From assembly GCA_013397935.1 (NCBI GenBank), contig VZRN01006399.1, positions 62,001 to 126,000 of the forward strand: DNA of 64,000 nt. Direction: 5' to 3'. The notes under the pieces were generated by a model. That model had not been told where the DNA came from. It was given only the letters and a program-made list of their open reading frames with translations, and did no database searches. The position numbers and the translations under genes were made by a program. Positions 1 through 11,230 of the stretch are shown here, piece by piece. Source of the DNA: Dasyornis broadbenti (taxonomy: Eukaryota > Chordata > Aves > Passeriformes > Dasyornithidae). How positions within the stretch are numbered: position 1 is the stretch's first letter; each line of letters begins with the position of its first letter.

Positions 1-3000
1 GAGTCTCATGAAATTAAGTAACCTGCTGTTACTTACCCACCACATCTTATTATACAGGTTTATCTTTAAGTCCATTGAATGGTTACTTTGGGAGATGCAA
101 TTCTGAAGAGGATGAGCCATTCTATTTTTGGTGATAGGGTTTCATACTTTAATTGTGCAGATGAAAAATATATCTGTGCATAAGGCTATAATAAATCAGG
201 ACCCTCGTGTTGTGATTTTTATGATATTTTACTTCTCCTTTGTCTTTAATGGAAACACCTCTTTTCCTCTTTATTTGAAAACTTTTCTTTCATGTTCTGC
301 AGTTTGAAAAACAGTCTGTGTTTTTCATTAGGTAATGGAGAAACGTTTTTTGCAAATTATATTTTTTTCTCATCTGTTACAACTTTACTTTTGTAAACCC
401 TATGTTTAGCAGTTGTGGGTTGATGAAGTACTTACGTATTGATTCAATTACGCCTATACTTATTTGCTTATCCTTATTTTAAAGATATTCTTAATTTATA
501 CCCTTCTTCGGGGATTTTGAAGTTGGCAGTTCCCTGAAGTTTTTCAGCTTGACCCCTTCTGGTATGTTGGTAAACTTAAGAGTATTTATCTAAGCTGAAA
601 GCAGTGGGACTGATTTCCATTCACTGCTGCACTAAATGTAAAGATACAAGACAGTTATTATGGTTTTGTAGTCTTAGTTTACCACACCAATATGAGAAAA
701 ATTAATTGCTTTTCATCTCCTCTGTATTCTGAGTAAAAAACCAGCAGCGTGTTGAGGTTAATTCAGCAAAAGCAAAAGAAGAGAGGAGCAGACTGTTTTT
801 GGAGAGATTAGGGTTAAGGTATTTTTAAGAGATTTCCTGGATATGGATTCATTTTTGTGGCTTACAAGTTTGAAAAGTGTTGTAAAAGTCAGACCTTAGA
901 ATTTGAAGAATGTTCCGCTCTGTTTCTTTCAGCAAGAAATAAATACACCCATGGATACTGGGGGCAGGGAGACAGGGGCCCGCCTTTTTTTGTTAGGTGA
1001 ATTGAGGAGCTCTCTTAACTCTGAGATTGCAGAGAGGTTTGTAAACTGATCGTTTTCCCCTCAGGCCCCTTGTGCTAATCAATGCTTTGTTTAGGCAGTA
1101 TCAATCAGTGGTATTCCAAAACTCTTTGATGTTTGTTTTCCACCCTGAGCATCTTTCCATACACAGCCCACACAAGGTGAGCTGCCACTCACCATGGAGC
1201 TGGCAGGATCCAGAGATCCTGTCTCACCTTCCAGGCAGACAGTGTCCTCTCCACTCCAGTCTCTTCCCCAAGAGGGGCAGCTAATAATGGCTTCTCACCC
1301 AAGGACGTCCCATGGTCAAGCTGCTGTGGATCCAAATCTTCACCCTATTCTTCAGCTGTAATGCAGAGGTGGGGCAGAAGCAAGAATGAATCAAGCAGAA
1401 AATATGGGAAAGCTTACATAGCTTCTTTTCCCCAGTGTTCCCACCGCTACCCCTGTGGTATGATCCTATATAACCAGAGGAAAGGACACAACCAGACAAA
1501 TAGTGCCTGAAAAGGCCAGTGCCAAGGGGAGGTTCTGGCCATTGAATGGTTAATTGATGAAGTCAAACGATTTTTGTTTATTAAGTCCTGGTGCCAAATT
1601 TCCTGGTCTGTGTGTACTGTGCTGTGGTTATAACTACATCTCATGATATTAAGAGATTTAATTCCATGTACTTACGATATTCTTGTCCTTTGATTTGGGA
1701 CAACTGTGTCTTAAGTCAGTTTCATATGAGAGGAGACTTTGCTTTTAGCCTGCTTTCACTCCATTTTTCTTTATCTGTCTTGTTGGTTTATAACTCAACG
1801 TTTTCTTCTTCTACACAGATGTGTCATGGAGGTTTAGTTAACATGGGCAATTTGCGGCTCAGTTTGTTTTAAACTTCTGTTGAGATATATTGAATGGATG
1901 AGGTAAATCTCTGGGCACCACACATCTGGCTTACACAGGCAGTGAAACACACTGAGTGAAACTTCAGGAAATTAAAATATAAACTTCCCTGCCCCTTTTC
2001 CTGCAGGGGCAGGAGAGGGGATGGGGTCTGCCTGCTTGCATATGCCTTTGTGGTATGTTAACACTTTCAGTACTGAGAGATGCATTGCATTTCTCCCCTG
2101 CTTGAGCCTTTCCAGTCAGCATCACAGCTAAATATGATGCCTTGGGATTTTTACGTTTGTGACTTGGGAGGTCAAAACCTTCCTTTAAGATATACACTGG
2201 CATCTGAGAAAGCTGATCATCTGGAGTCCCCTGTTTGAACTTTTGCCAGCAAACTATCTCATCTTCTTCTCTTCTTTCCCTTGGGGGATGAAAAGATTGC
2301 TTTTAAAGGAGATCCCAGGTTTTAGATTAGAATGCCTCAAAAACAAAACTTCTCAAAAATCTCTTACGTGAACACAGCATTTTGTTTTTCTGTCTTCAAA
2401 ATGAGAGAAGCAGCAAGTGAGCCTCATGCTAACTTCCCTGAGATTGCTCAAGTGCTGTCATGCTTCTAAATTGAACAAATCTGACTGTAACATTTTACAT
2501 ATTATGTGTGTACATACATTGAGCCCTGGCTTGGCATTTTGTGAATAAGGCAAAATTTTGGTCATATTTTGTTTCACATTTCATACTAAAAGGTAGGGGA
2601 GAATATTACACAATCAGGGAATAATTCACATTTTAAGGCCATGTGCAAAACCAAAACACAAAGAAAAAAAGAAGGAAGAAAAAAGTAAAAGCATAATACC
2701 TGCCACATTTAAAATTTCTGAATTTAAAATATATGTTTTTCCAGGTGTAGCAGGCCTCTTTCCACAGGAGCAACAGTAGAGCAGGAGTCATTACATGTGG
2801 GCAGCAGACATCTGAAAGAAAAAAATAGATGGACGAATATATAGGCAAAGAGAATTTATTCAAGATCACAAATATCTACTAGATCCTACATCCAGATATT
2901 CCTACAGAGACTAAAGCCCCAATGCATTACATAATTAATGCAGATGTTGGCAAGCTTTTATAAGGGCCACTAATTCATTCGTATGACTTCCTCCCTCCCT

Positions 3001-4963
3001 CAAGGGTTCTTATACTTGACCTGTTATTACTACAAAGTCTTTAACCAAAAAATTAAAGCCAGATGTCTTGTAGCGAGGTCTCCTTTTGTTAAATATACCT
3101 TATAAATATTTTTTATATGCAACAGAGATCCTCCATAAGAACTTCTACAATTTCTTAAATAATTAAGGGTAAAAGGCTTCAAACCTAAGAGTCGATGTAT
3201 CCTAGAGGAACTATAAAAGTATTATACTCACTGTGCTGAGAAATACTATTTACTCTAACTTTTTATTATCCTGGGCCTGCAAATGTTTCTGATCAATGTT
3301 GAGGCTGGAGGTAAAATCTTTCTAAAAAGATCTTTTTCTTTAAAGTAAATTTAAATGTAGTGTATTTGGAATATATGTGGGAAGTTTGTTATATTGATTT
3401 TTAGGAATTGGCCTAATTGCATTGAAAAAATGTAGAAATGAAAAGAAACAGAAATAGCTTTGGGTAATTCTGAGGAGATCTTTATCAGATACTATTTTCA
3501 CTTGAGTCAAATTACTAATTCTGTTTCCCAATTCTGTACATTTTTGCTTTCAACAAGATGGTTGGGTTAGCTGTAGCACCTCCTGCAGAGGAATTGGAGC
3601 TGTCCAAAATGTATGGTTTAGTTCGTATGTTTTAATGGGAAGAAATTCTCATATTTTAGTGTTGTTGATCTGTACTTTGAATGGGCTTATTACCTGCATT
3701 TGCTAAAACTGGTCCTGTTTTTTGTAAAAATTCAATTTTAGTTGATAGAGTTCTGGAGTAATAAAAGCAGAGAGGCAAAGGCAGGTCTCCTGAGTGTCTT
3801 GTAGGAAGAGACATTTTTGACATGTGTTTCTTGGTTTGATTTTTTTTTTTTTTAATTATTACTTTTACATCCTTGTTGTTTGCCCATGCTAAACAAGGAA
3901 CCTGGATGTTTCTTTTCCTAAGAGGTTTCTTTTCCTAAGGTTTGCCTTTCGGGAATTGTGCCTTGAGTAATTGAGTGGAACTGAGAAAGGAAACTCGTTA
4001 AGCATTTTGTTGTGAGCCAACAGCTTTATCCCAAACTTCCAAATTCTGGTGGAGTATAGGCTTGTTGTTGCACCCCTAGCTGTTCTCAGCAGAGTACTCT
4101 GCAAGGAAAATTAATCATGTGTTCCCTGACCCAGCCATAACAATATTTAATGCAGGAAATAAGGTTGGATGCTTTTAACACTAGTTAAGCCAAATATTAC
4201 TTTTCTTGTTTTCTTGGCTCACTATTTCAAATTGGAATAAGTCAGTTCTAGTGAGTTATATTTAAAAGCATTGTGTATTTCAAACACTCTCTAGAAATGT
4301 GGCTGAAGCTCATAGAAATGCTATGTCATGCTTCTTTTGTTGTTTATAAAAGCACTTCATGCTTTATGGACAAACTTCACCCCTTGTAATTCACGGTCTC
4401 AGAGCTTACTGACAATCTCTTTTTAAGGTATTCTTCCCACTTTTTAAGACAGGACAAGAAGGAATACCTGTGAGGAAAGTGAAATTACTTTAAACCTGCT
4501 CAGAAATGTAATGCACCTTTCCTCCTTTTTGAATGGCTGTTCTTCCACTACAGTCAAACAACAGTTTTATGCACCAGTAACATGAATAAGGTATCTCTAG
4601 CAGTGTTAACTTTTTTTAATTATTAATTTAATGCCTTTCCTTAACCAAATCTTTCAGCAGGTTTACTTAGCTCATTTTCTATGCAATTTACAACTACATC
4701 AGAAATCATGCTGGCTCCCAGAGCAGATGGAACCATTTCTGGTTGGTTCTAATCTGGTTGCTGTTACTAGATTCCTCAGAGCAATTGTTTGTGAGTTGTG
4801 GAATGCCATTTGGTCTGAAAAAATAAATTTGCTCTGAAGCATGTTCTTTTCCTGTCCCCCTCCCCACTCTTTGTGCATGTCTCATCCATGGAGACCGTCA
4901 TATGTTTTCAGTTCTGATGTCATTCTTTTTTTTTCTCTCTCTTTTTTTCCTCTCTTCTTTCAG
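1..4963 (+). other. LPAR1: 3' portion of upstream LPAR1 intron (no gene seen)
   Basis: By position this is the intron, or alternative 5' region, before the 4964 exon. I looked for the short upstream coding exon, which should end in a Gln-Pro-Gln-like sequence followed by GT, and did not find it, so it is probably left of the window. No repeat family was recognised. Minor items are a 14-T run at 3840-3853 and a 17-bp period direct repeat at 3908-3939 (two copies of GTTTCTTTTCCTAAG). Open frames here are short and lack family resemblance. Confidence 0.7.
4921..4963 (+). promoter_or_regulatory. LPAR1: 3' splice site of upstream LPAR1 intron
   Basis: A tract of about 40 bases, almost entirely pyrimidine, ends in TTTCAG at 4958-4963, directly before the first LPAR1 codon of this exon. 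The polypyrimidine tract is long and uninterrupted, so this should be a strong acceptor. The reading frame upstream happens to stay open back to 4841, so intron retention here would not create an immediate stop. Confidence 0.93.
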
Positions 4964-5711
4964 TCCACAGCCATGAGCGAACCACAGTGCTACTACAATG
5001 AAACCATTGCCTTCTTTTATAACCGAAGTGGAAAATATCTAGCCACTGAATGGAACACTGTCAGCAAGCTTGTAATGGGACTGGGGATTACCGTCTGCAT
5101 CTTCATAATGCTGGCCAACCTCTTGGTTATGGTGGCTATTTATGTCAACCGCCGATTCCACTTTCCTATTTATTACTTAATGGCCAACTTAGCTGCTGCA
5201 GACTTTTTTGCAGGGCTGGCCTACTTTTACTTAATGTTCAACACAGGACCCAACACTAGAAGACTGACTGTGAGCACCTGGCTTCTCCGTCAGGGCCTCA
5301 TTGACACCAGTCTGACAGCCTCTGTAGCCAATTTGTTGGCCATTGCTATTGAGCGGCACATTACAGTTTTCCGAATGCAGCTACACACTCGGATGAGCAA
5401 CCGCCGAGTGGTCGTCGTAATTGTCGTTATCTGGACTATGGCCATCGTCATGGGTGCCATACCAAGTGTCGGATGGAACTGTATTTGTGATATCACTCAC
5501 TGCTCCAACATGGCACCGCTCTATAGTGACTCCTACCTGGTCTTCTGGGCTATTTTCAACCTGGTCACTTTTGTGGTCATGGTGGTCCTATATGCTCACA
5601 TCTTTGGGTATGTTCGCCAAAGGACTATGAGAATGTCCAGACACAGTTCTGGACCCCGCAGGAATCGGGACACCATGATGAGCCTCCTGAAGACTGTGGT
5701 CATTGTGCTTG
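4964..5711 (+). CDS. LPAR1: LPAR1 penultimate coding exon (N-terminus to start of TM6)
   Basis: This exon codes for most of lysophosphatidic acid receptor 1, a plasma-membrane class A GPCR that binds LPA and signals through Gi, Gq and G12/13. The translation is recognised over its full length. Using human numbering (first residue here = 16), it has N-glycosylation sequons at N27 (NET) and N35 (NRS), the LPA-contacting K39, TM1 from about 51, the R124-Q125 pair of TM3 (5288-5293) that reads the LPA headgroup, the ERH variant of DRY at 145-147 (5351-5359), TM4, TM5 and a basic third loop. It ends on the first base of Gly265. A strong AG acceptor precedes base 4964, and the frame is open from there (phase 0). 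The ATG at 4973 matches Met19 of the human protein and has G at -3. In mammals an upstream exon supplies about 15 earlier residues, so 4973 is probably an internal Met or the start of a shorter isoform. The junction residue is Ser, where human has Phe16. Confidence 0.98.
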
Positions 5712-5717
5712 GTAAGT
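5712..5717 (+). promoter_or_regulatory. LPAR1: 5' splice site of LPAR1 TM6 intron
   Basis: The bases GTAAGT follow the exon-final G at 5711, a perfect match to the U1 consensus from +1 to +6. The exon side reads CTTG. Using this donor with the acceptor ending at 35566 restores the Gly codon and the known TM6 sequence. Confidence 0.95.
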
Positions 5718-5822
5718 GCTTACTTTGCCCACTGCTCTGTTTCTTGTTAGGTAATTTCAGTAATGCATGGTCCGCTTCTGGGGAATCAGCAGCATTTGGA
5801 AGGCACTAGAAGAGGTGCAGAC

Positions 5823-5828
5823 AATAAA
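5823..5828 (+). promoter_or_regulatory. LPAR1: Candidate intronic polyadenylation signal
   Basis: A canonical AATAAA lies 14 bases after the TAG (5807-5809) that ends translation if the 5711 donor is not used. A read-through product would append 32 residues after Leu264 and stop before TM6. The downstream bases are not strongly GT-rich, which lowers confidence that the signal is used. Confidence 0.3.
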
Positions 5829-7211
5829 AACCCACAGAGTTCACTACTGTGACCACCAGGGGCTATCAAGCTTATTTATGGAAGTTGATGTAACAAACTT
5901 GGTCAATCAGCCCTGTAACATGAAACTGGTGAAAATCCAGATGTAATGTGGTGGTTTTTTGCAGCAAGGCATGTAAAACTTTTTGTAGCAGTCTGTTATA
6001 TCCAGTGCTTGCCCTTTTGCTTTTAAAGATGCCAAATGGCTTCCAACTTAAAATACTACAGGGAAGGCTCAATATTCCACTGAAGTTCCTGTTGTCTCCT
6101 TTTCGCCACCCAAAAGGTGTTGTGTGTATTCATGCAAAATTCCAATATATGAAGAAAAATGAAGGGCTACAGGCTATTCATGAAACAATTGTGTGTTGAG
6201 CAGGGCTGCGTGTGCTCTATCGTATAGTGTTTAGCACATATCAGTATCTGACCATTTGCTAATACAGGAAAGTAGCAAGTGAGATTCTGGTGTGCTTCAG
6301 CACACTGCTCAGGAGATGCCTAAGCTTCAGAGCTTGGAAAATAGGAAAATATGAGAGAAATACTGTCACACACTTTGGATTCAGGAGGTTCTTGTAATTT
6401 TGTGTGTAGTTTTACTTGGATTTTGTCTGGGGCTCCCAGTTTCCCTGTGCAGAAGCACAGACTGAATGCTGAGTACCATTCCCTGGTGTTCTTCTTTGCT
6501 GTTTGTTCTGTTCTTTGTTGCTGCAGATGACAGTGAGCTGAAGGCAGCAAGGATGGTGCAAGTTGTCTCCTTGTCCTGACGTGTTCTCACCAGTTAGGTC
6601 TTCCAGTACAGTACATAGGTCTCCAGGTATCACAGTATCCTGTTGCATCAGATGGTTGCCCTAATAGTCCATAAATGCAATTGGTATGCAGTCCACAAAG
6701 CCCAAAACTTAGCCCCATTTCTCTCCTTGACATCATGATTCCCATAGGTTTATGCTGTGACTTGTGCTTTCAGTCCCAAACGTGGCATAATAGTTGCAGA
6801 GATTTGGTGTGAGTCACTGTGTCAACTCACTTGTTAGTTTAAGAATTTACATGTTGTACTCTGACCTAGTGATTAGCTTTTTAACCAGAATATGAATTGT
6901 GCGGTTAACTAACCTGTTAAACCATTCATAAGACATTCTTCCATGTCCTGTTCTTCTCTTCAGGGAAAGAATCTCTCTGAGTTTTTCAAGGGAGACTGTG
7001 GCAGTTGGTAAACTCTCCTCTGACTTCCTGGTGGTTCAGAGATCTGTCCCTTCCCACCTCCATGATTCTCATGGCAGAAGGCAAAATGATTAAAAATAAA
7101 AGAAAATTCAGGTTTTGTAGTCCTCTTTTAGGAAACAGTTCCCTGTTTTCCCTCTTGACTGTTCATACAGCAGTGTAATATTTCCTATGAGATGAAAGAC
7201 TGGCTCAGATT

Positions 7212-7258
7212 TAAAAAAACAAAAGCAAAAAACTCCAAAAACAACAACCAAAAAAAAG
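7212..7258 (+). repeat. A/C-rich low-complexity tract (short)
   Basis: About 45 bases of A-runs with interspersed C, in the same orientation as the longer tracts downstream of LPAR1. Confidence 0.8.
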
Positions 7259-9165
7259 TGGGTGGAAAATAGTAAGCACTTATACCAATGCAATGTGGAG
7301 TTGTAGCAATGAACAGTCATTGAATAAATAGCAAATGTCAGCTAATCCCAAGCAAGGATGGGACTAGAGGTATGTATGCAGCAGGAAGGGTGGGTGGCAA
7401 CTGGACTGCCCTTCTTTCTGCTGTGAGAAGAGGTCAGAGGGAAGACATACCAGTCACCCACTATGGCCACAACAGTAGTGGTGTGCAAGGAACATAAAAT
7501 GACCCTTTTTTTTCTCTAGGTATATTTCCTTTTTTGTATTTTTCTAGAAAGAGTGAAATAAATCCAGGATTAAGGGGCACTAGCTAAACTGAAAGTGACT
7601 TCAGTTTAGCTGTAGATGTAGCTCAGTAAGATCACTGATTCCTCATTAAGGTGAGATTTTTCAGCACTGCAGGTAGCACATGTTAAAGCTGTCTTCAAAA
7701 TTCAAACAAGATCCTATTTCTTGTTACTTCATTCAGTGTTTTGCACACACTGTACTTTAGCACCTCTTTTAATCTGCATAAAATACCATTTACAGAAAGC
7801 AGTAACTTGTTAACTTTAAATCTGATTGAAGGAAACAAAGGCACTTGTAGTTGGTGACACTCTTCGTCTTTTTTGCAGCTCCCACCTTGGTATTATTTTG
7901 CAAAGGCGTTGGGTTTTGGTTCAGTTTGGGTTTTTTCATAAGCAGTGTGGTTGCTAGAGGAAAGGTAGAGGTCAGTCATGGGGCCATAGTGTAAAGAAGC
8001 AGCAATGCTTTCACCTCCTTACCACCTGTGAGGCACAGTTGCAAGATACAGCTGTTGCCCAACCACCTTTGAGTTTGTTATGTAAATTCTTTTCATTTAA
8101 GAAATAAATAAAAAACAGACAGAAGCCAAGAATAAAGCTTTGGGATAACCACAGAGACTTTTGGAGAGTTAAATGTTTGTGCATCAAGGTGTTACCAGAC
8201 TGCTAGGTTCACCATGAAGAATGTTCATTAGTTGCCATCAGCAGGCGAGTGCTATCCCATATTGCTGGATTTGCACTTCAGTGAAGGATTGGTTTGTGGT
8301 TCTAAAGAAGAAAAGTTAAGCATCACTTCAAAGCACTTCTGGGTAACAGATATCTCAGGTATCACCAGATATCTCTCAAGCAAACAAGTGTGATCAGCAT
8401 GTTGACCAGGCATGACCAGGTGTGCTGGTGCTGTCACTGTTTGCAGTCTACTTGCAAGTCTGGCTTAAAGTTTTCATAAGCAGAAGATTTAATTTCAAGG
8501 ATCATACTTCCTGGGTGCCTTCTTGAAAAGGTAGTGCTGCAAGTTTATCTAATGCAGGTTTGGGAAGGGCAGGAAAGGTGAGTGTCTTAGGCTGCATGGA
8601 GCAATTTGCTGAACATTTCTCTGATGTGGTCCGGCATTTTCTACGTCAGTGAACCTCAACAACGTGGAGGAAAAAAAACCCTGCCTTTCTCAATGGTGCA
8701 GATTGGAGTAATAATATATTACTCAAGACATCGGTTTGAGGCAGAAACCAAATTTTTGCAGGAGGTGAAGTTGGGAAAGAAAACATTTTATTCTGAAGAT
8801 CCCTCTCCCTCCTCTCTTATCCCACAGTCAGGTGGGAAAGGGAGCTGCTCCGTGACAGCCTGCTTTATACAGGAGAAGACAATTCATTTTGGAGGAGAGG
8901 GAGGATGCCCTGGGATCCAAGGGAAAACAGAACTGGGAGTCTGGGTAAACCCGTGAGCATTGGCAGGCAGAGGCAAACCATTCCTTATCTTAGAACCTTT
9001 ATTAAAATGCTGCTCAGCCGTGAGTAACCCCATTGTGAATTGGGCAGCAATGAACTGTTCATTTGACTTTTAAACTTCCATAAACGGGTGTCCTAGAGTT
9101 GTCTTGCTGGCTGTACTCCCAGGCAAAGCCATGCTGCTGCTGCAAGCAGAAGAGCATCTTTTCCC

Positions 9166-9458
9166 CGTCCACATTCTCGCTATGTTTTGGGGGCAGGAGG
9201 GGGAGGGAATAACACAAGCGCTTCTTGTTTGTTAGCTGCCTAACACGGCCTGCCTTCCTCGTGCCTTGCTGCCTTGCTCCAAGAGGAGAAGAGCAGCCCC
9301 AAAGGGGTGCAGCCTGCCAGGCAGTGATGCTGTCAGCATGTGCAGGGAGGGTGCCAGCTGCCTCTGACAAGAGGGTGATTGTGTGGGGAGGGCTACGGCT
9401 GCTTGACGCACTGACTGGAGCGGTCGGGATCTGGCACACTGCGTCATCCCACAGAGCG
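9166..9458. other. CpG-enriched patch in intron
   Basis: Eleven CpG dinucleotides were counted between 9166 and 9458, in a GC-rich stretch set in otherwise CpG-poor intron. It includes a TGCGTCATCC element near 9440 that resembles a CRE/AP-1 half site. It may be an intronic regulatory element or simply a younger, less decayed insertion. It is too weak to call a CpG island. The long open frames here on both strands follow from the GC content and match no family I recognise. Confidence 0.3.
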
Positions 9459-11094
9459 GGTGGGTTGCTGAATCCTAGGAACAAGTCAAAAGCAGAGAAC
9501 AGATTTTTTTTCTTTTCATGCCCTCTTGTTGTTTTTTTCCTTGAGTAAAATAGTTTAAACAGAAGGAAGTGATTTCATAGCTGAGCCCTTTTTTCTTTTA
9601 ACAAGGCTGCTTTTGAAATGTTTCAAAAGTAACAAGGAACATAAAGCTCTTTCTCTAAACCATGCCTTTCCTTTGCATTGGAACTAAGAGGAGACTGATC
9701 TATGTACTGCACATAGCCATAAAATCATGTCTGGTTTGGCTTGCAGCTCAATGACACTTTGCCTTTCACCACCACCATGTGTTCCTTTTAAATGAGCAAT
9801 CAGGGAACAGGCAGAAACTGAGCAGATACATCAGCTGAAACTTGGCATGCTCTCTTCTGTTCTCCTCTTTTTCTCATATTACATTTAAAGACAAAGATAA
9901 ACTGTTTTTGTGGTGGGGATCAGAGTTAGACTCTGAAAGCATTTGTCTGGGCCAGTTGTAGGTTTGGCCCAAAAATGGATGACAGTATCTAACTATTGTT
10001 TTAAGAAGTAGTGAAGGCACCACATGAAGGATTTCAGAGCTCAGCCCTGGACAAACTAGCGCTGGTCTGGATTTCTTTGGCCTGGAATCAGCCATGAAGG
10101 GCTAGGGTCTTTCAGGTGTTTTCAGGTGCATACCTGCATTTGTAGAGAATAACTGGCTTAGAATGTTACTGTTGAAAGTTAGACTGTTTTTCTCCTGCCT
10201 AAATGCTGATTAAGCATCCATCCTAATGTGTCACCTCTCTTTTTTGCAGTGTGGATAACTGCCATATACCTCCATATGCATCTTTGAGCATTCCTTTCTA
10301 TTTAGAATTTTGACTGTGAGATTGTGTTACTGAGGGCTTATAAGTGAATTTTTAAAAAGCACAATACCAACAATCCTTTTTATGTGTATTTTACTAATCC
10401 TGATGATTAGCCTTCTATGTTGGGTGAGTTCTCAAATTTGTTTGGCCAAAATTAGGCATGTCTGTTGAGCCAAGCACCACCGCAAGCCCCCAGGATGTTG
10501 GGAGACCAAACAATGAATTCATAAATGTTTACCCTTTATGTTCCTGGAAGTAAAAAAGACACTTAGTACTTTCCTGCCTGTAGAATCATCCACTTTGTTT
10601 GCAGGAATGTGGTTTACTCTGTAAGACTGGGAAACTAATGTGGGCACAGATAAACTTTTTGTATAAACTGTTTTGATTTAAATGAGTCTCACTCTGTTTG
10701 AAGACAGTCCTTTACTTATTATAACAAAGAAATAAATGCAAGAAAAAACATCTGGATGTTCAGTATAAACATCTGGAAGGGTAGAACTGCTCAGCAACAG
10801 CTTTTTTCTTGCCCTCTCTGCTGCATTTATGAATTGCATGAGACTTATTTTTGTGTTGTAGCTTTTCTTTCACATCTATGTACCAAATGGGGTTGGAAAG
10901 CAGCAAATAACTGTTAATGCACAAGTGTTCATACAAGCTGTAGCTACACATTGAAGCAAATAAAGTGCATTATTGATAACTTTAAATTAAACCTTGAGTG
11001 ATTGTTTTGACATGCAGTCTGTATCTTTACTCCATTTCTCCTCCTGTGCAGTAAAAACACTTGATTATAAGTAGAAAATAAAAAGACTGTGAAA

Positions 11095-11230
11095 TAATGC
11101 TACAAGCTGATTGACAGCTCATAGTGTCTTGACAGAGGCGAGTCTTTATTTCCATACCCCTCGTGCAGTAATTAGCTGGAATGGCTTATCTTTGTTAAGC
11201 CTTAAGGCTTAAACAATATGAAATATATTT
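11095..11230. promoter_or_regulatory. Candidate intronic enhancer (PBX/MEIS, homeodomain, SOX motifs)
   Basis: An exact PBX-PREP/MEIS decamer, TGATTGACAG, is at 11108-11117, with a second TTGACAG at 11129-11135. TAATTA is at 11169-11174, CTTTGTT at 11190-11196 and AACAAT at 11212-11217 (SOX-like). A perfect 18-bp palindrome, TTAAGCCTTAAGGCTTAA, sits at 11195-11212. No repeat family is recognised here. The enhancer role is inferred from motif density only; conservation was not measured. Confidence 0.35.

Noticed and set aside
806..818. Telomere-like TTAGGGTTAAGG, and a similar CCTAACCCTAAACC near 49768
   Set aside because: Only about two imperfect units each; too short to be an interstitial telomeric block.
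4532..4579. Possible upstream LPAR1 coding exon beginning ATGGCTGTT
   Set aside because: It ends in a stop after 15 codons, lacks the expected C-terminal Gln-Pro-Gln and has no GT donor at the right place.
9059..9548. Overlapping open frames of 107 and 141 codons on opposite strands
   Set aside because: They arise from a locally GC-rich patch. Neither translation resembles a known family.
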